Assembly (NCBI RefSeq): GCF_006438725.1
Contig: NZ_RCZD01000004.1
Coordinates: forward strand, 248,001 to 312,000
Length of the DNA stretch: 64,000 nucleotides
Reading direction: 5' to 3'
DNA from: Ewingella americana
GTDB lineage: Bacteria; Pseudomonadota; Gammaproteobacteria; Enterobacterales; Enterobacteriaceae
The notes under the pieces are model-generated. The model did no database searches, was not told the DNA's origin, and saw nothing but the letters and a program-made list of their open reading frames with translations. Shown here in pieces: positions 56,316 to 64,000 of the stretch. Numbering within the stretch: position 1 is the stretch's first letter; each line of letters opens with the position of its first letter. The position numbers were made by a program, and so were the translations under genes.

Positions 56316-57116
56316 ATGGAGATCACCACACTACAGATTGTGCTGATATTTATTGTTGCATGTATTTCCGGGATGGACTCCATCCTGGATGAGTTCCAGT
56401 TCCACCGTCCGCTGGTGGCTTGTACATTGATCGGTATTATTCTCGGCGATATGAAAACCGGGATCATTATCGGTGGTACGTTGGAAATGATTGCTCTGGG
56501 TTGGATGAACATCGGTGCCGCCGTGGCCCCTGATGCCGCCCTCGCCTCCATTATCTCAACCATTCTGGTTATCGCAGGTGGTCAGTCGGTCGGTGCGGGT
56601 ATTGCCCTGGCTATCCCTCTGGCGGCCGCTGGCCAGGTTCTTACCATCATCGTTCGTACTATCACCGTGGCCTTCCAACATGCGGCTGACAGTGCGGCAG
56701 AGCGCGGCAACTTAAGTACGCTGTCCTGGATCCACGTTTCGGCGCTGATCCTGCAGGCCATGCGTATCGCTATTCCTGCCGTGATCGTGGCTGTTTCTGT
56801 CGGTACCGAAGTTGTTCAGGTCATGCTGTCTTCCATTCCTGCAGTCGTCACCAATGGTCTGAACATCGCAGGCGGCATGATTGTCGTTGTCGGTTACGCG
56901 ATGGTCATCAACATGATGCGCGCTGGCTATCTGATGCCGTTCTTCTACCTCGGTTTCGTTACCGCTGCTTTCACTAACTTCAACCTGGTTGCCTTGGGTG
57001 TGATTGGTGTGGTTATGGCAGTGCTGTACATCCAGTTGAGTCCTAAATACAACAAGTCTGCACATGCAGCGGGACCAGCACAGGGTGTTAACGATCTCGA
57101 TAACGAATTGGATTAA
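56316..57116 (+). CDS. manY: ManY, mannose PTS enzyme IIC
   Basis: A 266-residue inner-membrane subunit of the mannose permease, the same length as in E. coli. It has several transmembrane helices and the family stretch GWMNIGAAVAPDAALASIISTILVIAGGQ. With ManZ it forms the sugar channel, which is also the entry route for phage lambda DNA and some class II bacteriocins in other species. The ribosome binding site is TAGGAGAAG. A 96-base gap separates it from manX; manZ follows at 11 bases. Confidence 0.97.
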   Translation: MEITTLQIVLIFIVACISGMDSILDEFQFHRPLVACTLIGIILGDMKTGIIIGGTLEMIALGWMNIGAAVAPDAALASIISTILVIAGGQSVGAGIALAIPLAAAGQVLTIIVRTITVAFQHAADSAAERGNLSTLSWIHVSALILQAMRIAIPAVIVAVSVGTEVVQVMLSSIPAVVTNGLNIAGGMIVVVGYAMVINMMRAGYLMPFFYLGFVTAAFTNFNLVALGVIGVVMAVLYIQLSPKYNKSAHAAGPAQGVNDLDNELD

Positions 57117-57127
57117 GGGTGAAAGAA

Positions 57128-57985
57128 ATGGTTGATCAAACTGCAGTTAGCCAAACCCCAGAAAAAAAACTGACACCGGGTGATATTCGTGGTGTGTTCT
57201 TGCGCTCGAATCTGTTCCAGGGTTCATGGAACTTCGAACGTATGCAGGCACTGGGTTTCTGTTATTGCATGGTACCGGCGATTCGTCGTCTCTATCCTGA
57301 AAATAACGACGCACGTAAAGCGGCGATCAAACGCCATCTGGAGTTCTTTAACACCCATCCTTACGTTGCAGCCCCTGTGCTTGGCGTGACGTTGGCGATG
57401 GAAGAACAACGTGCCAATGGTGCGCCGATTGATGATGCGGCAATCAACGGCTTGAAAGTCGGCCTGATGGGCCCACTGGCCGGTGTCGGTGACCCGATCT
57501 TCTGGGGTACTGTTCGCCCGGTGTTCGCAGCCCTCGGTGCTGGTATCGCGATGAGCGGTAGCCTGCTCGGACCTTTGCTGTTCTTCATCCTGTTTAACCT
57601 GGTACGCCTGCTGACCCGCTATTACGGTGTAGCCTACGGCTACACCAAAGGTGTCAATATCGTTAACGATATGGGCGGCGGTTTCCTGCAAAAACTGACT
57701 GAGGGGGCGTCAATTCTCGGCCTCTTTGTCATGGGAGCCTTGGTTAACAAATGGACGCACGTCAATATTCCATTAGTGGTATCGAGGATAACCGACCAGA
57801 CCGGTCATACGACGGTAACAACGGTACAAACTATCCTCGATCAGTTAATGCCGGGCCTGGTCCCGCTGTTGCTGACCTTCGGTTGTATGTGGTTGTTGCG
57901 TCGTAAAGTTAATGCCCTGTGGATCATCATTGGCTTCTTCGCCATTGGTATCTTTGGTTACTGGATTGGCCTGCTAGGTCTTTAA
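57128..57985 (+). CDS. manZ: ManZ, mannose PTS enzyme IID
   Basis: A 285-residue inner-membrane partner of ManY. The family core VFLRSNLFQGSWNFERMQALGFCYCMVPAIRRLYP, GLMGPLAGVGDPIFWGTVRPVFAALGAGIAMSGS and the C-terminal membrane helices are all there; the soluble N-terminal part faces the cytoplasm and meets IIAB. ATG 57128 (MVDQTAV) is chosen because the in-frame GTG at 57119 is part of the AAGGGTGA ribosome binding site. E. coli ManZ is similar in length. Followed by a very strong terminator. Confidence 0.97.
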   Translation: MVDQTAVSQTPEKKLTPGDIRGVFLRSNLFQGSWNFERMQALGFCYCMVPAIRRLYPENNDARKAAIKRHLEFFNTHPYVAAPVLGVTLAMEEQRANGAPIDDAAINGLKVGLMGPLAGVGDPIFWGTVRPVFAALGAGIAMSGSLLGPLLFFILFNLVRLLTRYYGVAYGYTKGVNIVNDMGGGFLQKLTEGASILGLFVMGALVNKWTHVNIPLVVSRITDQTGHTTVTTVQTILDQLMPGLVPLLLTFGCMWLLRRKVNALWIIIGFFAIGIFGYWIGLLGL

Positions 57986-57995
57986 TCGCAGACAA

Positions 57996-58025
57996 AACCG
58001 GGGGACACTCTCCCCCGGTTTTTTT
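57996..58025 (+). terminator. intrinsic terminator of manXYZ
   Basis: AACCGGGGGA (57996-58005) and TCCCCCGGTT (58011-58020) form a perfect 10-base-pair stem around CACTC with a T run. It separates yobD from manXYZ, unless there is read-through. Confidence 0.93.
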
Positions 58026-58094
58026 ATGCCCGTTGATTGGGCTATCATGTTGTCCCGCCGGTTACACACCCGGTAAGTCCGCTGGAGAAGTTTC

Positions 58095-58553
58095 ATGTCC
58101 GTCACTGATATCGTCCTCGCCCTTTTCTCTCTTCTGCTGCTGGCGTATGCCGTCTACGATGAATTCCTGATGGGAATGAACAAAGGAGTCACCCGCCTGA
58201 AGGTGAATTTACGCCGTCGCAACAAACTGGACTGCATAATCTTCATTGGTCTGCTGGCGATTTTGCTCTACAACAACATCAATGCGCAGGGAACCGCGGT
58301 AACCAACTATTTATTAATCGCCCTGGCGCTGATCGCTTTCTATATTTCATTTATCCGCTGGCCAAAACTGTTGTTTAAAACAACAGGCTTTTTCTATGCC
58401 AATGCTTTCATTACTTATGACCGTATCAAAGCGATGAATCTTTCAGAAGATGGCGTTTTAGTGATTGATCTGGAACAGAGAAAATTATTAATCCGGGTAA
58501 ATAACATGGATGACTTACAGAATATTTATAATTTAATGATTGAAAATCAGTGA
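58095..58553 (+). CDS. yobD: YobD, DUF986/UPF0266 inner-membrane protein
   Basis: A 152-residue membrane protein, same length as E. coli YobD, with three N-terminal hydrophobic segments (about 4-24, 45-63, 68-88) and a soluble C-terminal part with [39 protein letters not shown]. No function is known. The start has a GGAG site. It stands between manZ and mntP as in E. coli. A short GC-poor inverted repeat GGCTAT/ATAGCC (58574-58590) follows the stop codon. Confidence 0.92.
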   Translation: MSVTDIVLALFSLLLLAYAVYDEFLMGMNKGVTRLKVNLRRRNKLDCIIFIGLLAILLYNNINAQGTAVTNYLLIALALIAFYISFIRWPKLLFKTTGFFYANAFITYDRIKAMNLSEDGVLVIDLEQRKLLIRVNNMDDLQNIYNLMIENQ

Positions 58554-58687
58554 GTTACAACAAGTATGCAATGGGCTATATTTGATAGCCTTATATTTAA
58601 TTCATATCCTTTGGCCACAAATATATATTCATCATTAAGTCCACAGTTTGTGAGTTTATTATTTAATCAATGTAATTAATGTGTGTA

Positions 58688-58706
58688 CTTAATGAAAATC
58701 ATTAGC
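58688..58706. promoter_or_regulatory. candidate Fur (or MntR) box upstream of mntP
   Basis: CTTAATGAAAATCATTAGC agrees with the Fur consensus GATAATGATAATCATTATC at 15 of 19 positions and lies upstream of the riboswitch. Iron and manganese control are linked for this exporter, so either regulator would make sense. Confidence 0.55.
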
Positions 58707-58771
58707 CTGAAAAAACCTAAACCTTATTTTATTTGTTGTTGTTCTCAATTTAAATATTATGTTAAGGTTGC

Positions 58772-58945
58772 GCCGTCATTTGGGGAGTAGCCGGTTTTTA
58801 CATCAATTTGCCCTGCGCAAAGTATGTGAAAACGCCCGTATCAACATACTCGTTTTAACAATAAAACGTGGTGCGGGCAGCCTGAAAGGTTGGCGAGACC
58901 ATAGACGCGTAGCTCCGTCGTAAGGTTGGGGGTGGGTTACGTGTA
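58772..58945 (+). ncRNA. yybP-ykoY manganese riboswitch of mntP
   Basis: The leader has the conserved features of the yybP-ykoY class: the 5' stretch CATTTGGGGAGTAGCC (58778-58792), a variable hairpin region, and the 3' part GGCGAGACC (58892-58900) with CGTCGTAAGGTTGGGG (58917-58932). It ends about 30 bases before the mntP start. This RNA binds Mn(II) and, in E. coli, opens mntP translation when manganese is high. The exact ends are estimates. Confidence 0.9.
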
Positions 58946-58974
58946 TATGGAAATACCCGGCCGGGGTTACTCTC

Positions 58975-59547
58975 GTGAATTTATCCGCAACGCTTATTCT
59001 GGCTTTTGGCATGTCAATGGACGCTTTCGCGGCGTCAATCGGCAAAGGAGCCTCTCTTCATCGTCCACGCTTTCGTGAAGCCTTGCGCACCGGTCTCATC
59101 TTTGGTGTGATCGAAGCCATTACTCCGCTGATCGGTTGGGGCATTGGCCTGGTCGCCAGCAAATATATTATGGCGTGGGATCACTGGGTGGCATTCACCC
59201 TGCTGTTTATCCTCGGCGCACGCATGATTGTCGAAGGCCTGAAAGATAAACCTGAAGAAGAGAGCACCAGTCAACGCAGTCACGGCTTCTGGATACTGGT
59301 GGTCACCGCCGTAGGTACCAGTCTTGATGCCATGGCGATTGGCGTCGGCCTGGCCTTCCTGCAGGTCAATATTATTCATACTGCTTTAGCTATTGGCATG
59401 GCGACCATGATCATGGCCACCCTCGGAATTATGCTCGGACGGTTTATTGGCCCACTGTTAGGTAAATGGGCTGAGGTACTTGGAGGGGTGGTACTGATTG
59501 GTATCGGCTTTAATATCCTGCTGGAACATTTAGGCTATATCGGCTGA
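58975..59547 (+). CDS. mntP: MntP, manganese efflux pump
   Basis: A 190-residue inner-membrane Mn(II) exporter with six transmembrane helices. The two family signature repeats are [20 protein letters not shown] (about residues 7-26) and [20 protein letters not shown] (about 113-132), each with the conserved aspartate. It starts with GTG at 58975 after CCGGGG. Expression is under the manganese riboswitch just upstream. Its 3' end overlaps that of convergent rlmA by 18 bases. Confidence 0.96.
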   Translation: MNLSATLILAFGMSMDAFAASIGKGASLHRPRFREALRTGLIFGVIEAITPLIGWGIGLVASKYIMAWDHWVAFTLLFILGARMIVEGLKDKPEEESTSQRSHGFWILVVTAVGTSLDAMAIGVGLAFLQVNIIHTALAIGMATMIMATLGIMLGRFIGPLLGKWAEVLGGVVLIGIGFNILLEHLGYIG

Positions 59548-60384
59548 GATTCCTGCTGGTGCGTCATCAGAATTACGCTGATGCAATCTGATGACGAAAT
59601 CCGTTTCGCAGGCAAATACCCTTTCATTTTTTAATGCCGTCCCCATCTCTTGTGTTGCACGCCACGCAAACGGCGTCATCTGCAACAAATCAAAGGCTTC
59701 AGTGCCGCTGAGTGTCATAGGATATGCCAATGTCTCCGAGCGTATCCGCTCAAATCCTGCCAGCTGTTCATCCATTTCTGCGTGTAGTTGCACCTCTGAA
59801 TAAAGACAGGCCTTAAGCTGATATAAGTGCCTCGGCCCGGGAGCTACGGTCAACACCAGACCGCCCGGCTTGACTGCGCGATATAATTCTTCCGCCTTAC
59901 AGGGCGCATAAATTCGTAACACAGCATCGAGAGATTGATCAGCAAACGGCAGACGATGGCTGGAAGCCACACAAAACTGCACGTTGTGATAACGTTTCGC
60001 AGCATTACGTACAGCCACTTTCGCAACGTCCAGCCCAAAGACGGTGATAGCCCTGTGTTGCATGAGTCTGCTTGCCACTTCGGTAGTGTAGTACCCTTCG
60101 CCACAGCCGATATCCAACAATGTTTCAGCATCAGCGGGAAGCACTTCATCAAGCAATTGTGCAGTGCGATCGCGCAACGGCTGATAATGTCCGCCATCCA
60201 AAAAGCGACGCCGTGACACCATCATCTCAGGGCTGTCTCCGGGTTGCTTTGAACGCTTATGCTGTACGGGCATCAAATTGACATACCCTTCTTTCGCATG
60301 GTCAAACTGATGATTCTGCGGGCATCGCCACTGTTTTTCAGTGAGTGTAAGTGGTTGATGGCAAAGCGGGCATTGATAACTCAT
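59530..60384 (-). CDS. rlmA: RlmA, 23S rRNA m1G745 methyltransferase
   Basis: A 284-residue cytoplasmic enzyme that methylates N1 of G745 in 23S rRNA. The N-terminal zinc ribbon is CPLCHQPL...CPQNHQFD (Cys-Cys-Cys-His), the family's [10 protein letters not shown] and [18 protein letters not shown] follow, and the SAM-binding motif is [14 protein letters not shown]. Close in length to E. coli RlmA (269), with a longer tail. It converges on mntP, with an 18-base overlap of coding ends, and stands between mntP and cspC as in E. coli. Confidence 0.95.
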   Translation of the reverse strand: MSYQCPLCHQPLTLTEKQWRCPQNHQFDHAKEGYVNLMPVQHKRSKQPGDSPEMMVSRRRFLDGGHYQPLRDRTAQLLDEVLPADAETLLDIGCGEGYYTTEVASRLMQHRAITVFGLDVAKVAVRNAAKRYHNVQFCVASSHRLPFADQSLDAVLRIYAPCKAEELYRAVKPGGLVLTVAPGPRHLYQLKACLYSEVQLHAEMDEQLAGFERIRSETLAYPMTLSGTEAFDLLQMTPFAWRATQEMGTALKNERVFACETDFVIRLHQRNSDDAPAGISADIA

Positions 60385-60530
60385 GAAGGATCCAAAGATG
60401 TGTCAGGGCGCCAAACTGCATAATGTCGTCAAGTCTAAAGAAGGCACCTGTCAGTTGCAACTGCTGGCATAATTGCGAAAAAGCCAGCTACACTAAGCGC
60501 TCGTGGCTTTACCTTTTGAAGTGATTTCAT

Positions 60531-61247
60531 ATGACTGATATTTCGGCCTTACTGAGCCAAATCCCCGGGACCTACTACGGTTTTGGCAATAAAAGTGCCT
60601 TGCTGCCTGACGTACTGCAACCCTTTGAAGCGACACGCCCCAATAAGAAGCAGGTCCACGGTGTGCGCATCGTTGACGTGGTCGAACCGGCTCAGGAGAG
60701 TGGAGAGGCCGATGGTTTTTATACCGCGTTACCCGGCATCTTACTGACTGTTTTCAGTGCAGATTGCCTGCCGGTGATCTTCTGCAGAAAGGATGGGAAG
60801 CGCGTTGGTGTGATTCATGCAGGCTGGCGAGGGCTGAAGGCCGGCATCATTGAGAAAATGGCTGAGCGCATCAATCAGGACGGTTCAACCGCTAACTGGG
60901 TGGCGTCAGTGGGTCCTTCGGCGCACCCTTGCTGTTATGAAGTCAGTCAGGCGTTGGTCGATGAGTTCCTGACAGAACTGGATCTGCCTCCTGCGCTGAT
61001 GGTCCCTTCGCCACGGTATCTGAACCTTGCAGCCATTGCTGAAGCTAAACTGTATCAACTTGGCTTTGGATCGGTAGACCACGCCGGTAGCTGTACGATT
61101 TGCAGCACGGTTTCTGACACATCCGGTAGCGAGAGTTATAAATACACCAGCTTTCGCCGCAATAGCCACCAGCGGGCTGAAAACCCTGCACATCCAGGTA
61201 TCAGTGGCAGAAACCAGCAGTCAGGTATCATCATCATTCCAAAGTGA
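60531..61247 (+). CDS. PgeF/YfiH-family multicopper-type hydrolase, second-copy type
   Basis: A 238-residue protein of the YfiH (DUF152, PgeF) family, whose E. coli member edits peptidoglycan precursors by releasing wrongly added L-Ser. The metal-site residues are kept: QVHG (His), FSADCLPVIF (Cys) and HAGWRGL (His), with CCYEV. Family genes usually stand next to rluD and clpB; no such neighbours are here, so this is probably a paralogue in addition to the normal copy. It could also act on other substrates. The ATG at 60531 has only a weak site (GAAG). Convergent with cspC. Confidence 0.85.
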   Translation: MTDISALLSQIPGTYYGFGNKSALLPDVLQPFEATRPNKKQVHGVRIVDVVEPAQESGEADGFYTALPGILLTVFSADCLPVIFCRKDGKRVGVIHAGWRGLKAGIIEKMAERINQDGSTANWVASVGPSAHPCCYEVSQALVDEFLTELDLPPALMVPSPRYLNLAAIAEAKLYQLGFGSVDHAGSCTICSTVSDTSGSESYKYTSFRRNSHQRAENPAHPGISGRNQQSGIIIIPK

Positions 61248-61254
61248 CAGAGAC

Positions 61255-61281
61255 AAAAAAACCCGCACATGGCGGGTTTTT
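61255..61281. terminator. bidirectional terminator between PgeF-like gene and cspC
   Basis: ACCCGC (61261-61266) and GCGGGT (61272-61277) form the stem around ACATG, with seven A before and five T after. Confidence 0.87.
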
Positions 61282-61296
61282 ACAGCGCTAGGCTGC

Positions 61297-61506
61297 TTAG
61301 ATAGCCATTACGTTCACGGCTGAAGGGCCTTTCTGGCCGTCCTGGATTTCGAACTCTACGTTCTGGCCTTCAGCCAGAGTTTTGAAGCCGTTACCCTGGA
61401 TTGCAGAGAAGTGTACGAACACGTCTTTGCTGCCGTCAGCAGGAGTAATGAAACCGAAACCTTTAGATTCGTTGAACCACTTAACTTGACCTTTGATCTT
61501 TGCCAT
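61297..61506 (-). CDS. cspC: CspC, cold-shock-family RNA chaperone
   Basis: A 69-residue single cold-shock domain with RNP1 KGFGFI and RNP2 DVFVHF. It differs from E. coli CspC only near the end ([10 protein letters not shown] in place of GPAAVNVTAI), and starts [10 protein letters not shown], which marks it as CspC and not CspE (MSKIKGN). CspC is made at normal temperature and stabilises stress mRNAs including rpoS. AAGGAAA precedes the start. It is downstream of yobF, with which it forms the known yobF-cspC operon. Confidence 0.97.
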   Translation of the reverse strand: MAKIKGQVKWFNESKGFGFITPADGSKDVFVHFSAIQGNGFKTLAEGQNVEFEIQDGQKGPSAVNVMAI

Positions 61507-61548
61507 CTTGAGTATTTCCTTTGGATTGTTTTTAACCGCCCGAAAGCG

Positions 61549-61665
61549 TTACATAGACAAACTAGAGTCGTTACTGCTTGAGGCACTAAGATATAAATCG
61601 GCAGAGAAGCGGTATTCAACGATAACGTTTTTACTCAGGTCTTCTTTACTGAAAATGCCACACAT
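61549..61665 (-). CDS. yobF: YobF, small stress-response protein
   Basis: A 38-residue protein whose first half, [20 protein letters not shown], is nearly the same as that of E. coli YobF (47 residues), followed by SADLYLSAS. It is too short for most gene callers. A TAA codon right after LSM ends it nine codons sooner than in E. coli, so the C-terminal tail is missing. The start lacks a close ribosome binding site (GAGG is 13 bases away), in line with the post-transcriptional control known for yobF-cspC. It lies 42 bases before cspC. Confidence 0.85.
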   Translation of the reverse strand: MCGIFSKEDLSKNVIVEYRFSADLYLSASSSNDSSLSM

Positions 61666-62589
61666 ATACAGAACCGTACCTCGTTTTACCCAGATGCGTT
61701 ATCACATACTCTGAATTCGATGGCAAGCCATTTTTAATCAGTGATGGATGTGTCGCACATATTTGAGTTGCTTAGCGGCGGTGACTCTCCTGCTAAGCTG
61801 AAATATGTTGATAGACATGCTTTTTTCTGCTTAACAGTTCAATCAGCCTGTCACTCAAAGCAATAACGACCCGCCCTGATTATTGATCATTTAATGCCGT
61901 ACGATAAGCGTGAAAAACACATTTATTTGAATTTTTATCTTTTACGTTATTCCCCAGAGGGCTGAGGTAAACCGGACCCTTTGCGCGTGGAATACACCCG
62001 ATGTCCCACCCACTTCAGATTGGTCAGATGACATTCAACCCTATGTTGCCTGCCTTGTATGGCAGAAAAGTGTCAGACAGGCGAGAAACAGTCTGTTCAT
62101 TTTTAAACCGTACTGAGATCGCTGCAGGCGTCACATTACTGACGGGTTATGCATTAGCCAAAAGAGGCGTACCCTCAGCCTGCGGTGCAATAGATTCATG
62201 ATAAGCGAATAAACTGCACCGTGACCGTGCAGAGGTGCTGTTATTTTTGTTAAAAAATTCCGAATGCAAAAAAATGACAAACCTAAAGTAAATGTCCTGA
62301 TGAGAAAAGGGAAATAGCGGTCAACATCAATTTTTGACAATATGATGAAATAATAATTTTCCGAAGATTACATTGTTGTGGCAGGTATTATCACTCTCTC
62401 TATCTCCTGCGCTTCGACATAAATATAATTCACCATGTTAAGTAATAATTTAACCGTGACGTACTTCACGATTTTATTTATTGATGGAGAAAAAAGCCTT
62501 CAACGCTCAACTTGTTATGCGCAGTAGACTTCCCGCCTCTGGTGATCCTGGCCTCATGCAAGATAGGATCTTCTGTGCGAATTAAAAAT
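61666..62589. other. long gene-poor stretch between yobF and the MBL-fold gene
   Basis: About 920 bases with no gene I can support. E. coli has yebO-mgrB-yobH here; I see none of them. Frames of 60-70 codons at 62001-62201 (+) and 62131-62340 (-) have no convincing ribosome binding site or family features. The right end is AT-rich. The yobF-cspC promoter must lie in the first 150 bases. Small RNAs or very short genes cannot be excluded. Confidence 0.5.
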
Positions 62590-62627
62590 GCAGCAGGCAA
62601 TAAAGAGCTGCCTTTATTCCCTGCTGC
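62582..62627 (-). terminator. intrinsic terminator of the MBL-fold gene
   Basis: On the minus strand GCAGCAGG and CCTGCTGC with inner AATAAAG/CTTTATT form a 15-base-pair stem with one mismatch around a six-base loop, followed by ATTTTTAATT. Confidence 0.88.
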
Positions 62628-62640
62628 TTCAAACATCATT

Positions 62641-63630
62641 TCAGTCCGGTAATATACTCTGGCCTATTTTCAGCGGTGAAAAATGCGGCCCTATATCCTT
62701 TCTCCCCAGCGTCGCCTGGGCTAATTCCAGTAAAGGCGCATCCAGGGATTCATCGGCCAATTCAAATACACCCCAATGAATGGGTACGGCTTTACGGCAT
62801 TTTAGCTCGGAAAACACCGTCACGGCCTGCTGGGGATCCATATGCTGTGCACTCATGAACCATCTTGGTGCATAAGCGCCAATAGGGATGGCAGCAAGAT
62901 CGAAGGGACCCAACCGGTGACCGATCTCTTTAAACTGATTGCTATAACCACTGTCGCCGGAGAAATAAAAACGCAGTGCCGCGCTGCTCACCACCCAACC
63001 ACACCACAAAGAGCGATTACGATCCCAGGGTGTCCGCATACTCCAGTGGCGCGCAGGAACGGCATGGAAAGTCAGCCCCCACATGCTGTGCTGCTGCCAC
63101 CAGTCAAGTTCTTCAACATAGTGTGCCCCCTGACGTTCTATCCAGCGCTTCATCCCCAAAGGTACGATAAAAATCAGCTGCGGAAATCGCTTCAGCAGCT
63201 TTTTGATGGTCGACTTATCCAGATGATCATAGTGATTATGCGACAACAGGACATAATCAATTTGCGGCAAGTCTGCGACGCTGGCCGCTACCGGAGTCTT
63301 TCTTTTCGGGCCGTAAAACCGCAATGGCGATGCCCGGTCAGAAAGTGCGGGGTCGGTCAGTACAGTTTTCCCAGCAACCCGGAGCAGTAAGCACGCGTGG
63401 CCGAGAAACCACAGCCGGTCTTCTGTCCCGTTGAAATCCGCTTTTTGCCACCACTGCGCAATAAACTGCTGATAGCCCATCTTGGGTGGTTTTGGCAATT
63501 GCTGCGTTTTACGCTCGCGTTGCCACCGTTTAAAGTCGCCATCCTTGCGATCATGGGGTTCAGGATTGGTGAATCCTTCCGGCGTATGGTGCGCCCTTGT
63601 AGCATCGTAATAGCGATTCTTGACGGTCAT
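62641..63630 (-). CDS. MBL-fold metallo-hydrolase (NAPE-PLD/UlaG-like)
   Basis: A 329-residue metallo-beta-lactamase-fold hydrolase. The metal motif is LLSHNHYDHLD (HxHxDH), followed by further ligands in PARHWSMRTPWDRNRSLW, YFSGDSGYS (Asp) and VPIHWGVFELADE (His). The N-terminal extension and WFLGHACLLLRVAGKTVLTDPALSDRASP are typical of the NAPE-hydrolysing phospholipase D-like branch. Substrate unknown; a lipid or phosphodiester is possible. No signal peptide is seen. ATG 63630 has a GCAGGAG site; the frame is open 96 bases further up without one. Single gene with its own terminator. Confidence 0.88.
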   Translation of the reverse strand: MTVKNRYYDATRAHHTPEGFTNPEPHDRKDGDFKRWQRERKTQQLPKPPKMGYQQFIAQWWQKADFNGTEDRLWFLGHACLLLRVAGKTVLTDPALSDRASPLRFYGPKRKTPVAASVADLPQIDYVLLSHNHYDHLDKSTIKKLLKRFPQLIFIVPLGMKRWIERQGAHYVEELDWWQQHSMWGLTFHAVPARHWSMRTPWDRNRSLWCGWVVSSAALRFYFSGDSGYSNQFKEIGHRLGPFDLAAIPIGAYAPRWFMSAQHMDPQQAVTVFSELKCRKAVPIHWGVFELADESLDAPLLELAQATLGRKDIGPHFSPLKIGQSILPD

Positions 63631-63802
63631 AACACTCCTGCGGTTTCGGGACAATAAATCACAACTGCGCGGGTTGTTGCCTGTTCCGATCACAGGCCAA
63701 ACCTTTAAATAACATAAAATCCACAAACAATGCTTATCACAAAGTGCATGTAAATGTGGCCAGCATGAACCCGACAGGCCAACCTTCCCGCCTTCTTCCC
63801 GC

Positions 63803-63838
63803 CTTAAGTAAATCTTAAGAAGACAATGTTGTTATGGT
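63803..63838 (+). promoter_or_regulatory. PmrA/BasR box and promoter
   Basis: CTTAAG (63803-63808), TAAAT, CTTAAG (63814-63819) is a perfect match to the PmrA (BasR) pattern YTTAAK-N5-YTTAAK. A -10 like TATGGT (63833-63838) lies 13 bases further on, so the box covers the -35 region, the usual place for PmrA activation. It faces the gene at 63862. Confidence 0.72.
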
Positions 63839-63861
63839 GATAAGTAACTCAAGGAGGCAAC

Positions 63862-64000
63862 ATGACTCAGCACAATTCAAGCCGTTCAAGCCTTTTCATC
63901 GAACGTGTTAACAACGGATTTAACACGCAGCGTCAATACTGGGCACTCTGGTTCAAATCACGTCTTCGCCGCACTCGGGTGCCGCAGGTCTTTATGCTGA
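63862..64000 (+). CDS. unrecognised gene, 5' end only
   Basis: A frame from ATG 63862, with the strong AAGGAGG site five bases upstream, stays open for 46 codons to the end of the window. The protein starts MTQHNSSRSSLFIERVN and is rich in Arg, Ser and Gln, with three Trp/Tyr in QYWALWFKSR; there is no signal peptide. I do not recognise it. The PmrA/BasR box upstream suggests induction by high iron, acid or cationic peptides through PmrAB, hence a role in envelope or lipid A stress, but this is inference only. Confidence 0.75.
   Translation, partial: MTQHNSSRSSLFIERVNNGFNTQRQYWALWFKSRLRRTRVPQVFML

Larger units (their letters stand above)
58554..58974. other. mntP control region
   Basis: A 421-base gap between yobD and mntP. 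The left half is AT-rich promoter DNA with a Fur-like box at 58688-58706; the right half is the manganese riboswitch. A small inverted repeat (58574-58590) closes yobD. Confidence 0.75.

Noticed and set aside
62001-62340. Two 66-69 codon frames, one on each strand, in the gene-poor stretch
   Set aside because: Neither has a convincing ribosome binding site; they do not resemble yebO, mgrB or yobH. Not excluded, but not supported.

Overview
This window is chromosomal DNA of a gamma-proteobacterium of the order Enterobacterales. Almost every gene is a close match in length and motif to an Escherichia coli gene and the local gene order is that of the E. coli thrS, kdgR-holE-purT and pabB-manXYZ-cspC regions. 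The differences point to a Yersiniaceae- or Pectobacteriaceae-like genus (Serratia, Rahnella, Yersinia and relatives): a kdgF-kduI-kduD pectin cluster, orphan marC, proline iminopeptidase, and two giant WG-repeat proteins. The exact genus cannot be named from the sequence alone. No rRNA, tRNA, insertion sequence, prophage or CRISPR array was seen.

Layout. 1-5.4 kb: start of infC (AUU codon), thrS with a tRNA-mimicking operator, marC, emtA, yniA, yniB. 5.6-11.8 kb: hxpB, then kdgF / kduI-kduD around a perfect KdgR operator, SOS-regulated ydjM, cystine importer tcyP, and kdgR itself. 12-23.8 kb: yebQ, htpX (with a sigma-32 promoter), prc-proQ, msrC, letA-letB, rsmF. 24-35 kb: an accessory stretch with a three-PAS diguanylate cyclase, yebV, and an operon of two translationally coupled secreted WG-repeat proteins plus an ASCH protein, then an M20 amidohydrolase and an extensin-like protein. 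These stand where E. coli has yebW-pphA. 35-47 kb: the sdsR small RNA, yebY-yebZ-yobA (copper), ftnA, holE, pip, a 33-residue Lys-rich protein, yobB, exoX, ptrB, yebF, dbpA, purT. 47-64 kb: yoaH, pabB-nudL, sdaA, a CSS/EAL phosphodiesterase, yoaE, manXYZ, yobD, mntP with its manganese riboswitch, rlmA, a second PgeF-like protein, yobF-cspC, a metallo-beta-lactamase-fold hydrolase, and the start of an unrecognised gene behind a perfect PmrA/BasR box.

How the parts work together. KdgR (11.0-11.8 kb) is expected to repress kdgF and kduID through the operator at 6820-6838, so the 6.3-11.8 kb segment is a compact uronate/pectin module around unrelated ydjM and tcyP. The envelope is strongly represented: EmtA, Prc and HtpX (quality control), LetA/LetB (lipid transport), an extensin-like protein and the WG pair. 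The best candidate for an undescribed system is the WG-A/WG-B/ASCH operon. Both WG proteins are exported, nearly equal in length, coupled by an ATGA overlap, and each mature protein has only four cysteines, two at each end, which suggests a disulfide-closed repeat fold and a working pair.
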